Shown: in pieces, positions 1 through 5,956 of the stretch
Position numbering within the stretch: the first letter of the stretch is position 1
How the letters are laid out: every line of letters starts with the position of its first letter
Origin: Candidatus Methanophagales archaeon
GTDB lineage: Archaea > Halobacteriota > Syntropharchaeia > Alkanophagales > Methanospirareceae
DNA length: 6,301 bases
Direction: 5' to 3'
Assembly (NCBI GenBank): GCA_003601795.1
Contig: PIXU01000302.1
Span: 1 to 6,301, forward strand
Position numbers and translations under genes: made by a program
The notes under the pieces: generated by a model
Databases searched by the model: none
Told to the model about the DNA's origin: nothing
What the model saw: the letters and a program-made list of their open reading frames with translations, nothing else

Positions 1-60
1 ATACGCATCTGGCCAGTGCTGCTCCCTGTCCCGACAATATTGAGGGGTTCGTCTATATGA
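1..60. other. Unassigned coding-like left edge
   Basis: This 60-base stretch is about 52 % G+C, in sharp contrast to the roughly 24 % G+C that follows, which suggests the end of a coding region cut by the window edge. Plus frame 1 is open and stops with TGA at 58-60, exactly where the composition changes, so it is the best candidate for a gene tail. Plus frame 3 is open to TAA at 159-161 and contains PCPDNIEGF, but it runs on through AT-rich sequence as low-complexity residues. The minus strand is also open across these bases. None of the three readings gives a tail I recognise, so no product is assigned. Confidence 0.2.
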
Positions 61-66
61 AAGAAC

Positions 67-95
67 GTTTTTTCAAAAAGTCTTCTTTTTTGAAG
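67..95 (+). terminator. T-rich hairpin, possible transcription terminator
   Basis: Two complementary arms, TTCAAAAAG (72-80) and CTTTTTTGAA (85-94), can pair with one bulged base around a TCTT loop. T-runs lie at 68-73 and 86-91. Archaeal termination relies mainly on T-rich tracts, so this would suit the end of a plus-strand gene stopping at 58-60. The sequence is nearly symmetrical and could serve either strand. In AT-rich spacer DNA such a hairpin may also arise by chance. Confidence 0.3.
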
Positions 96-220
96 TTTCA
101 ATTTGAAATGATTATTTATAGTTTAATATTAGGATTTTTGACCAGTTTCTTTCTCTTCTAAAGAAAACCCTATAAAGTGGCTGTAAAATTCAAATAACTA
201 TAACTAAATATGCAATGTAA
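96..220. other. AT-rich spacer without a recognisable gene
   Basis: This stretch is strongly AT-rich and has stops in all frames apart from the short low-complexity reading described for the left edge. A TATA-like stretch (TTTATAGTTTAATATT, about 115-130) is present, but no gene starts at a suitable distance on either strand. It is probably old intergenic DNA flanking the insertion-sequence remnant. The abrupt G+C change near 221 is the best visible estimate of that remnant's left limit. Confidence 0.45.
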
Positions 221-343
221 TTCCCACAACAGCAGGTTTGCAAAATGCTTGCCGCAGATCCAGCACAGACACTTCGCAAACACACAAAACCGAGAACTAC
301 GATACCATCCCACCGAACTTTTCTTGGAATTTGCAATGAGATG

Positions 344-976
344 TTAGATGTTTTCTGCATCTCTTACCATTATTATGGGCTGATATAATGCTGACTCGGT
401 TATTGCCGTTAGCTTGATCTCGTCCAACCATGTGGATGCGTTCTTCGGTAGCAACATCAATTTCCAAATGCAAAAAGCGGTGTAGCAAAGCGGGATAAAC
501 CGATTGATTGCGATAAGGGTCGTAGATTGATAATCCCTGAAGCCGAAGTGCTGCTTTAAATCGCGTATTGAGATCTCCCGCGAGAAGCGAGCGGCGTAAA
601 TCCCTATTATCGGAGCTGCGCAAAATAGGCGTCCACTACCACACACAGTGGTCGAACCCAGCAACTCCTACGCGTACGGAACGTTTGAAACCGTCACGTC
701 CCAGAAGTTAGCCGGACGCAATCCCTTCAGGGTGGATACGAACAGCGAGGGATTGTTCTTATCCGAAATCAGCCTTGCTATGATCGGAAAACAAAGCCAC
801 CGTCCGAAAAATGGAGAGAGCAAACCGAGAATTGAATCCCTTACGCGTTTCCGACCCGGTATCAGCATAAACGCCCTGATAAAAGCCTTGAAATACGAGT
901 AGCCTGGCGAGTTAAATGCTACTTTAAAAGTCTCAAAATACTCCGCCAGCAATGACGGACTGAAATTGTTTACCAT
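344..976 (-). pseudogene. IS4-family DDE transposase, internally deleted with in-frame stop
   Basis: A DDE transposase would cut and paste its own element; this copy cannot. The reading frame begins at ATG 976-974 (MVNNFSP), eight bases after a perfect AGGAGG at 990-985; this is preferred over the upstream GTG and ATG at 985-980, which run into or lie too close to that site. The N-terminal part carries the family-like AFMLIPGRKRVRDSILGLL and FFGRW. An in-frame TAG at 670-668 interrupts the frame, which then continues to the stop at 346-344. The C-terminal part shows YAARFSREISIRDLK at 598-554, an exact match to the IS4 signature Y-(2)-R-(3)-E-(6)-K, so the catalytic Glu is kept. Only about 210 codons remain, whereas such transposases are usually around 400 residues, so the central part with both catalytic Asp residues has been lost. 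A frame change near 350 would extend the tail to about 297, so a late frameshift is also possible. Confidence 0.8.
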
Positions 977-984
977 ATACATCA

Positions 985-990
985 CCTCCT
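985..990 (-). promoter_or_regulatory. Shine-Dalgarno site of the transposase
   Basis: Minus-strand AGGAGG stands eight bases before ATG 976-974. It decides the start: the GTG at 985-983 overlaps the site and the ATG at 982-980 is too close to it. Conservation of this site in a broken gene suggests that the decay is fairly recent or that only the coding core was lost. Confidence 0.55.
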
Positions 991-995
991 ATTGT

Positions 996-1008
996 CCATG
1001 GTACATGG
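996..1008. repeat. Short inverted repeat upstream of the transposase
   Basis: CCATG (996-1000) and CATGG (1004-1008) are perfect five-base arms around a GTA loop. The site lies about twenty bases upstream of the transposase start, within its expected 5' leader. It could be a small operator or an RNA hairpin near the ribosome-binding site. Five-base arms are easily found by chance, so no function is claimed. Confidence 0.25.
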
Positions 1009-1070
1009 TCTTATATTAAGGGATAATCCACATTTTTGTCCATTAAATTACCTCATTGTATAGGAATTCA

Positions 1071-1086
1071 CCAAAAATTATAAATA
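1071..1086 (+). promoter_or_regulatory. Archaeal TATA/BRE promoter for the regulator gene
   Basis: An A-rich BRE-like stretch (CCAAAAA, 1071-1077) runs directly into TTATAAAT (1078-1085). The TATA centre is about 28 bases before the ATG at 1110, so transcription would start at or within a few bases of that codon. The absence of a Shine-Dalgarno sequence before this ATG supports the same conclusion: a leaderless mRNA. Confidence 0.6.
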
Positions 1087-1109
1087 AAGAGAAACTCTAT
1101 ATATAAGAC

Positions 1110-1640
1110 ATGGGCATCGTTGACGACATAGTAACTGAAATCTTCAGGCATAATAAAGAACTGCCTGCATTATTGGCAAAAACCATCAAACAGAAACTTG
1201 GCGTTAGCATAGGAGAATTCAGTGAAAAGTCAGGGATACCGGCAAGCACGCTTTACAAAATCCTTTCCGGCGAGCGCGACCCGAACCTGCGCACCCTTAG
1301 AAGGATAATAAACACGATGGATGAGATAGAAAGGGGGCATGCGAAAAAGAAGAAGAAATTTATCGCTATGATTTGCTCTCGAGGCTGTTTGGAGGTGTTG
1401 GAAAAAACCACAATAAAGGCAGGAAAAGAGACCTTTGACATCAAAGAATATTCAGTTGCGAGCATCGAAGAAGCAATAATAGGGGCGATAAAAGCGGAAA
1501 GAGATGGTGCTTCTGCACTTGTGTGTGCTCCCATCGTCAGTTCTACTGTTGAAAAAGTAGTCAATATTCCGGTAGCAACGATAAGACCGAGTTCGAGTGT
1601 AGCAAGGGCTGTTGAACTGGCAGCGAAGAAAGCAAGTTAA
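1110..1640 (+). CDS. XRE-type HTH transcriptional regulator with C-terminal sensor-like domain
   Basis: The 176-residue protein is a likely cytoplasmic DNA-binding regulator. Residues about 28-70 form an XRE/Cro-type helix-turn-helix (GVSIGEFSEKSGIPASTLYK, then ILSGERDPNLRTLRRI). A KKKKK stretch at 79-83 leads into an alpha/beta domain of about 95 residues containing SRGCLEVLEKT and a hydrophobic strand ending in VCAPIV. This second domain recalls the ligand-sensing N-domain of PrpR-type regulators and an archaeal family of predicted regulators (COG1356-like). That likeness is from memory, and neither ligand nor target genes can be read here. Cys89 and Cys93 lie close together but form no obvious metal motif. 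There is no Shine-Dalgarno site and the promoter sits for a leaderless transcript, which supports this ATG. The next gene begins 43 bases downstream, so the regulator may lead a short operon and may control itself. Confidence 0.8.
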   Translation: MGIVDDIVTEIFRHNKELPALLAKTIKQKLGVSIGEFSEKSGIPASTLYKILSGERDPNLRTLRRIINTMDEIERGHAKKKKKFIAMICSRGCLEVLEKTTIKAGKETFDIKEYSVASIEEAIIGAIKAERDGASALVCAPIVSSTVEKVVNIPVATIRPSSSVARAVELAAKKAS

Positions 1641-1672
1641 ATTAAACACTTCTTTAATTAAAATAGGAAGGT

Positions 1673-1678
1673 AGGAGG
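1673..1678 (+). promoter_or_regulatory. Shine-Dalgarno site of the Trm112-type gene
   Basis: A perfect AGGAGG ends five bases before ATG 1684 and fixes that start. It contrasts with the regulator gene upstream, which has no such site, and suggests that this cistron is translated from an internal position of a longer mRNA. Confidence 0.7.
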
Positions 1679-1683
1679 AAGAG

Positions 1684-1878
1684 ATGAAAAAAGAGCTGAT
1701 GGAAATACTCGCCTGTCCAATGTGCAAGGGCGATTTGGAATTGAGTATAGAAGAAGAGGATGAAAAAGGAGAGGTAATAATTGGAAGTTTATATTGCGGG
1801 AAATGCGACCAACGGTATCCCATAGAGGAAGGCATTCCCAATCTATTGCCTCCTGAGCTAAGACAGAAGTCTGAGTAA
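1684..1878 (+). CDS. Trm112-type zinc protein
   Basis: This 64-residue protein has the full small zinc fold of the Trm112/YcaR family: CPMC at residues 11-14, CGKC at 38-41, then the typical YPIEEGIPNLLP (45-56). The four cysteines should bind one zinc ion. In eukaryotes and haloarchaea, Trm112 binds and stabilises several SAM-dependent methyltransferases acting on tRNA, rRNA and release factor; the same role is the likely one here. None of those methyltransferases is encoded in the window, so it probably acts in trans as a shared partner. The length is normal for the archaeal form. It is 43 bases after the regulator gene and 33 bases before the membrane-protein gene. Some bacterial members of this fold are uncharacterised, so the partner role is inferred. 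Confidence 0.85.
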   Translation: MKKELMEILACPMCKGDLELSIEEEDEKGEVIIGSLYCGKCDQRYPIEEGIPNLLPPELRQKSE

Positions 1879-1911
1879 ATCCGCCGCAGGCAATCAGGAC
1901 AGAAAGAGGAA

Positions 1912-2517
1912 ATGGAAAGGATACAACAAAGGATATTCCTGAGTAGAAATAGTTTAAATTCGATTGAATTTGAACATGAGGTGTTGAGAATTCCACTGAG
2001 AGCAGGGGAGGAGACGAGCTTTGAGATGTTTGTAATCAATCATGGAGAGCCAACGCATGTGCATTTCTCACTTAGCGAAGAGATAAAAGACAAAGTGATG
2101 GTATTACAGGATAAGGTATATGTAATAGACAAAGAAAAGGTAGCAGCAATTGTTAAACTGCCAAAGAGCTACGCAGGTGCGGTGGCTGAGTTGGGCGCCG
2201 GAGAAATATTCATCAGTACCGGATATGGAGCGACAAAGAAGAGTTTTTCCCTGGATATAGTAGAGGTAGAGGCAGAGGAAGAAAGAATAGCGGGAGAGAG
2301 GATAGAGGGGAAATTGGAGGAAAAGGTGATAGAGAAGAGAGAAGTTACTGTATCCCCAGAAAGACTGGCTCTTTTAAGACGCTTGGAAGTATCAACGGTG
2401 GCATTGGCTTTACTTTTGTTTTTTGTCTTTGCGGTCTTTACTTTTCCTGTGCATTCCTTTATTTTTGCTTTAATCGCCTCTATGATCTTTATTTTTATCG
2501 TCCTTTATAATTTGTAA
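1912..2517 (+). CDS. Uncharacterised protein with beta-rich domain and C-terminal membrane hairpin
   Basis: I do not recognise a named function. The 201-residue protein has no signal peptide. Residues about 22-118 look like a beta-sandwich (LRIPLRAGEETSFEMFVINH, then GEPTHVHFSL, and GEIFISTGYGA at 97-107). Residues about 119-157 are a very charged linker rich in Glu, Lys and Arg, possibly helical. Two strongly hydrophobic segments, about 159-178 and 181-200, joined by a short FPVHS turn, form a membrane hairpin at the very end. With no signal peptide, the beta domain most likely faces the cytoplasm. The NHG-THVHFSL and STGYGA segments recall a haloarchaeal family of unknown function (DUF7524, from memory and unchecked). 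The start at ATG 1912 has only a weak, close GAGG before it; the next in-frame ATG would cut into the beta domain. It lies between the Trm112-type gene and pyrG. Confidence 0.7.
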   Translation: MERIQQRIFLSRNSLNSIEFEHEVLRIPLRAGEETSFEMFVINHGEPTHVHFSLSEEIKDKVMVLQDKVYVIDKEKVAAIVKLPKSYAGAVAELGAGEIFISTGYGATKKSFSLDIVEVEAEEERIAGERIEGKLEEKVIEKREVTVSPERLALLRRLEVSTVALALLLFFVFAVFTFPVHSFIFALIASMIFIFIVLYNL

Positions 2518-2561
2518 AGTAAAAGAAAAAACGCTAAATTATAAATGAGTGAGAACCAGGG

Positions 2562-4169
2562 ATGAAATATATAGTGGTTACCGGGGGCGTGATGAGCGGA
2601 CTTGGAAAAGGCATCACAATGGCTTCCATCGGTAGAATACTGAAGAATCATGGATACATGATTGTGCCAATAAAAATTGACCCTTACATAAACATAGATG
2701 CTGGCACGATGAATCCTTATCAGCATGGAGAAGTGTATGTTTTGGGAGATGGTGCCGAGGTTGACCTTGATTTAGGTCATTATGAAAGGTTCATGGATGT
2801 AGATTTAAGGAGAGAGCATAATATCACCACTGGAGTCGTTTATTCCGCTGTGATAGAGCGAGAAAGGAAAGGTGAATATTTAGGGCAGACAGTGCAAATC
2901 ATCCCGCATGTGACGAATGAGATAAAGGCACGAATAAGAGGAGTCGCGGAAAAAAGTGGTGCAGACATCTGCCTGGTGGAAGTTGGGGGCACAGTAGGCG
3001 ATATAGAGAGCATGCCGTTTTTGGAAGCTGTCCGGCAGATGAAATTGGAAGAACGTGGGAGTGACTTCCTTTTTGTTCACGTTACTTTAGTGCCGTTCAC
3101 AACGCAGCGCGAGCAAAAAACGAAGCCTACACAGCACTCTGTGAAGGCGCTCCGTGAATTAGGACTTCAGCCCGATATAATCGTATGTCGAGGCAAAGAA
3201 GAGTTAAGAGAGGATGTGAAGGAGAAAATAGCAATGTTCTGTAATGTGAATCCAGAGGCTGTGATCAGTGCACGAGATACCGAGGACATATACGAGGTGC
3301 CGCTATTGCTGGAAAAAGAGGGCATTTTCTCTTATATAATGGAAATGATGCAGTTAGAGCAGTCAAAGGAAGACCATGCTTGGGAGATGATGGTAGAGAG
3401 GAGGAAAAAATCGTCTTATGGAAATAAGCTTGTAAGGGTAGCAATAGTGGGGAAGTATGCAGAGTTAGAGGATTCATATTTGAGCATAAAAGAAGCGATA
3501 AAGCATGCTGCTACGGCATTGGAATGCAGGGTAGAGATGAAATGGATAGAAGCGGAGGACTTAGAGAAAGAAAGTGATATAGGCTTGTTTTTTAAAGATA
3601 TTCGTGGAATACTTGTTCCAGGAGGATTTGGTGTTCGTGGTGCTGAAGGGAAAATAAAGTCAATAAAATATGCGAGGGAGAATAAGATCCCTTTTCTTGG
3701 TTTGTGCTTCGGATTCCAATTAGCGGTGATAGAAGCAGCAAGGAACGTTGCAGGGTTAAAAGATGCGAATAGTTCAGAACTTTGTGAAACACCGCATCCA
3801 GTAATAGACCTGCTGGAAGAGCAAAGAGAAGTGGTCGAAAAGGGAGGAACAATGCGGCTGGGGGATTACGAGGTGTTCATAAGAAGAGATACGTTAGCAG
3901 AGAAGATATACGGGAAAACGAAGATAGCGGAAAGACACCGGCATCGGTATGAGGTAAATCCGGAGTATATAGGGCGGATAGAAAGAGAAGGGCTGATTTT
4001 CTCAGGGACAGACAGAAGTGGTACGAGAATGGAGATACTGGAGATTTCTCCAGGTAAACACCCTTTTTTCCTCGCTACACAGTTTCATCCTGAATTCAAG
4101 TCGAGACCGAGCAAGCCATCGCCTCCGTTTAAGGCTTTTTTGGAGGCGTGTTTACGTGTGTCCCGCTAA
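2562..4169 (+). CDS. pyrG: CTP synthase (glutamine-hydrolysing)
   Basis: The enzyme makes CTP from UTP, ATP and glutamine in the cytoplasm, the last step of pyrimidine nucleotide synthesis; CTP also feeds archaeal phospholipid assembly. The 535 residues are full length. The synthetase domain (about 1-265) begins with the P-loop GGVMSGLGKG (8-17) and has the magnesium-site residues Asp70 (in DLDLGHYERF) and Glu140 (in EVGGTVGDIES), plus the TKPTQHSVKALRELGLQPD segment linked to nucleotide and CTP binding. The class I glutamine amidotransferase domain (about 290-535) has PGGFG (353-357), the nucleophile Cys382 in GLCFGFQ, and His509 and Glu511 in QFHPEF. All key residues are present, so it should be active with feedback by CTP. 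ATG 2562 is needed to keep the P-loop; no clear Shine-Dalgarno precedes it. It starts 44 bases after the membrane-protein gene, and its last 18 bases overlap the convergent corrinoid gene. Confidence 0.98.
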   Translation: MKYIVVTGGVMSGLGKGITMASIGRILKNHGYMIVPIKIDPYINIDAGTMNPYQHGEVYVLGDGAEVDLDLGHYERFMDVDLRREHNITTGVVYSAVIERERKGEYLGQTVQIIPHVTNEIKARIRGVAEKSGADICLVEVGGTVGDIESMPFLEAVRQMKLEERGSDFLFVHVTLVPFTTQREQKTKPTQHSVKALRELGLQPDIIVCRGKEELREDVKEKIAMFCNVNPEAVISARDTEDIYEVPLLLEKEGIFSYIMEMMQLEQSKEDHAWEMMVERRKKSSYGNKLVRVAIVGKYAELEDSYLSIKEAIKHAATALECRVEMKWIEAEDLEKESDIGLFFKDIRGILVPGGFGVRGAEGKIKSIKYARENKIPFLGLCFGFQLAVIEAARNVAGLKDANSSELCETPHPVIDLLEEQREVVEKGGTMRLGDYEVFIRRDTLAEKIYGKTKIAERHRHRYEVNPEYIGRIEREGLIFSGTDRSGTRMEILEISPGKHPFFLATQFHPEFKSRPSKPSPPFKAFLEACLRVSR

Positions 4170-4820
4170 AAGAAGCTCCTTCGCCTTCCTGACTGCGTCA
4201 ATGGCATCTTTGCCGTAGGCATCTGCACCGATTTTTACCGCGTATTCCGCACTGGCTGCACCGCCACCGACTAAAATCTTTGCTTTAAGACTCTCTTCCC
4301 TGAAATACCGTATGACTTCTGCCATATATTCCCTGGTGGTTGTCAGCAAAGCGGACATTGCGAGAATATCTGCTCCGGTTTCACGGACGGCTTCTGCATA
4401 TTTTTCCTTTTCAACGTCTGTTCCCAAATCAATGACCTCGAAACCCTCGGAGGATAGCATTATATTTACTATCTCTTTTCCTATGTCATGCACGTCTCCT
4501 TTGACCGTGCCAATAACGACTTTTCCTATTTTGTTATCCTCCTTTCCTTTTGTTTTTGCCTTTGGTTGCAGCAGTGGCTTAAGAATCTGTAATGCTTTTT
4601 TCGCATTCCATCCGGAAACCATCAGTTCAGCATCAAAATATATCTCCTTGTATCCTTTTCCTATTTCTCTCAGACCAAGTGTCATCTCGTCAATGATTTT
4701 ATATGGGCTAGCTCCATTACTCAATCTCTCTTCGCAAAATGCTTCGATTTTCTTCTTTTTCACGTCAAGCAGTGCATCAACTATTGCTATTTTGTAATCC
4801 TTAGATTTTCTCATTGCCAT
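4152..4820 (-). CDS. Corrinoid (B12-binding) methyl-carrier protein, MtbC/MttC-like
   Basis: This 222-residue protein should carry a methyl group on a bound cobamide between two methyltransferases. Residues about 8-85 are the four-helix cap typical of methyltransferase corrinoid proteins (YFDAELMVSGWNAKKALQIL). Residues about 97-222 are the Rossmann-like cobalamin domain: GTVKGDVHDIGKEIVNIML, with the DxHxxG motif at Asp109-His111-Gly114, His111 being the lower cobalt ligand; MSALLTTT with Ser156; and the glycine-rich GGGAAS at 185-190. Length and architecture match the methylamine and methanol corrinoid proteins and also the methyltransferase-type proteins of unknown substrate found in ANME archaea. 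No substrate methyltransferase lies in the window, so the methyl donor is unknown. It starts 28 bases after the FrhB-type gene and is probably co-transcribed with it. No Shine-Dalgarno is visible; ATG at 4814 is an alternative start. The 3' end overlaps pyrG. Confidence 0.92.
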   Translation of the reverse strand: MAMRKSKDYKIAIVDALLDVKKKKIEAFCEERLSNGASPYKIIDEMTLGLREIGKGYKEIYFDAELMVSGWNAKKALQILKPLLQPKAKTKGKEDNKIGKVVIGTVKGDVHDIGKEIVNIMLSSEGFEVIDLGTDVEKEKYAEAVRETGADILAMSALLTTTREYMAEVIRYFREESLKAKILVGGGAASAEYAVKIGADAYGKDAIDAVRKAKELLLAGHT

Positions 4821-4848
4821 AACAATAGTATAATAGGATTGAACCTTT

Positions 4849-5955
4849 TTACTTCGTAGAACCCCTTCTTCTCTTACTCTCTCCTACTCTCCGTATCAAT
4901 CTTAACCCCTTTTCCTCCAGTTCTTTCGCTTCAATGTACCCATCTTTCATTGCACCTTTAACTATTACATCTCCATTTTCTGTGCGAGTAAAAACCGTTG
5001 ACCACCCGTCTTCAGAGCCCACCGACCCCACAGAAATATCAGCGAGTTCAGCGGTATAATCAGCGCAAACCGAGCATCCCTCACCAATATATTCTTCTAT
5101 CTCGTCCAATGGGATGGCATAAACCTTACCTTTCTCATCGTAAACCAAAAATTCTTTTCCCTTTATGTCAAACTTCTTCACTCCTTCTAAATCTAAACTC
5201 AGCTTCTCTTTTACGAAATCCAGCAGCTCATTCTTGAAATTCTCCATGCAGAACAACCCTATCAACAATTTTATGCGCTCTTTTCCCACTTCATACGGCT
5301 GTTCAGCAGTTTGAACTTTTCTCAACCCCTGAATTTGACATGGCAGCCCTACAAAACCTATGTTTTCGCATCCAGCACTTATCGCTTCTTTTATGCCTAC
5401 TACACTAGGATAAATCGTATATTTCGTGCCTGCACCTTTCTTCAATTCACCGTAATTCTTTGCCACCTTAGTTATCGGTCTCCAATGGTTATCCGAGGTT
5501 GTAATCACCGCACCATCTATTATACCTTCGTGAAGTGCATAGGCGAGCAAAGAAGTAACTGCACCGCCATCCTGCCCTTTTATATCTCTCCTCTTTGATC
5601 GAATCGCATAACAGCCTCGATAGACACCAAGGACGTCACCTTCTGCCTTTTTCCTTGCTTCTTCTGCTCCAAATATCCTGCTCTCTATCTCCGACAGGGG
5701 CAGAAAAGTCCTTGGGCAGAAGGTATAACATAGCCCGCATATCGTATCGTATCCTTCGTCTAACTCTGGCTTGAGTTCGTATTCGTTTATTCTTATCTTG
5801 TCACAAAAAGCCGCACAGGTGCCACAAAAACAGCAAATTCGTTTATCTAATACGTCTCGCTTTAACGCGGAAAAACCCTGTTCTAAAAAGCTGGGCAGCC
5901 TTACATATCTTCGCTCTTCTACTTCCAATTCGTCAGCATCTGCTTCATTTATCAT
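4849..5955 (-). CDS. FrhB-family coenzyme F420-dependent oxidoreductase subunit
   Basis: FrhB-type subunits carry FAD and iron-sulfur clusters and exchange electrons between a partner enzyme and coenzyme F420 in the cytoplasm. The 368-residue protein has N-terminal cysteine groups at 41/44/47/51 (CCFCGTCAAFC) and 73/76/80 (CGLCYTFCP), enough for about two 4Fe-4S clusters. The flavin/F420 domains follow: GQDGGAVTSLLAYAL (127-141), GLPCQIQGLRK (203-213), GLFCMENF (233-240) and CSVCADYTAELADISVGSVG (294-313), with GWSTVFTRTENG after it. These are the hallmark motifs of the FrhB N and C domains, and none is missing. It begins one base after the porB stop with its ribosome site inside porB, so the two are translationally coupled. 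No hydrogenase or formate dehydrogenase subunit is visible. The likely partner is therefore pyruvate:ferredoxin oxidoreductase, which makes this a candidate F420-linking module for pyruvate metabolism. That pairing is inferred from context. Confidence 0.93.
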   Translation of the reverse strand: MINEADADELEVEERRYVRLPSFLEQGFSALKRDVLDKRICCFCGTCAAFCDKIRINEYELKPELDEGYDTICGLCYTFCPRTFLPLSEIESRIFGAEEARKKAEGDVLGVYRGCYAIRSKRRDIKGQDGGAVTSLLAYALHEGIIDGAVITTSDNHWRPITKVAKNYGELKKGAGTKYTIYPSVVGIKEAISAGCENIGFVGLPCQIQGLRKVQTAEQPYEVGKERIKLLIGLFCMENFKNELLDFVKEKLSLDLEGVKKFDIKGKEFLVYDEKGKVYAIPLDEIEEYIGEGCSVCADYTAELADISVGSVGSEDGWSTVFTRTENGDVIVKGAMKDGYIEAKELEEKGLRLIRRVGESKRRRGSTK

Positions 5956-5956
5956 T

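Larger units (their letters stand above)
221..1010 (-). mobile_element. Decayed IS4-type insertion sequence (approximate limits)
   Basis: The region holds an internally deleted transposase gene and has higher G+C than the DNA on both sides (about 49 % at 221-300 against about 24 % just before). The limits are estimates only: the left one is the composition step near 221 and the right one is the leader upstream of the transposase start. I found no convincing terminal inverted repeats or target-site duplication, as expected for an old degraded copy. The stretch 221-343, beyond the transposase stop, holds no recognisable gene and is probably the 3' end of the element or decayed flanking DNA. It cannot be autonomous, because most of the catalytic core is missing. 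Confidence 0.6.

Noticed and set aside
236..281. GTTTGC / GCAAAC inverted repeat (236-241 and 276-281) as an attachment or terminator site
   Set aside because: The arms are six bases with a loop of over thirty bases, which is expected by chance, and there is no T-run or integrase nearby.
648..902. Plus-strand open frame of 84 codons inside the insertion-sequence remnant
   Set aside because: It lies opposite the transposase N-terminal part, which has recognisable family sequence and a ribosome site. The plus-strand product has no familiar features.
213..1058. Possible terminal inverted repeats of the insertion sequence: CAATGTAATT (213-222) against minus-strand CAATGAGGTAATT (1058-1046)
   Set aside because: The match needs a three-base gap, is short and AT-rich, and does not extend. 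No target-site duplication accompanies it.
1452..2039. Minus-strand open frame of 195 codons across the regulator, Trm112-type and membrane-protein genes
   Set aside because: Its product is Ser-, Ile- and Cys-rich without a recognisable domain, and it runs opposite three supported genes.
2539..2546. TATA-like TTATAAAT before pyrG, the same octamer as in the regulator promoter
   Set aside because: It begins only 23 bases before the pyrG ATG, which would put the transcription start inside the gene, past a start codon needed for the P-loop. AT-rich spacer is the simpler explanation, and pyrG is more likely read from upstream.
4312..4797. Plus-strand open frame of 161 codons opposite the corrinoid gene
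   Set aside because: The minus-strand frame carries clear cobalamin-binding motifs; the plus-strand product is low-complexity and Ser/Pro-rich.
4821..4848. TATA-like TATTATAC between the FrhB-type and corrinoid genes as a separate promoter
   Set aside because: It lies within about 15 bases of the corrinoid start, too close for an archaeal promoter. Co-transcription from the FrhB-type gene is more likely.
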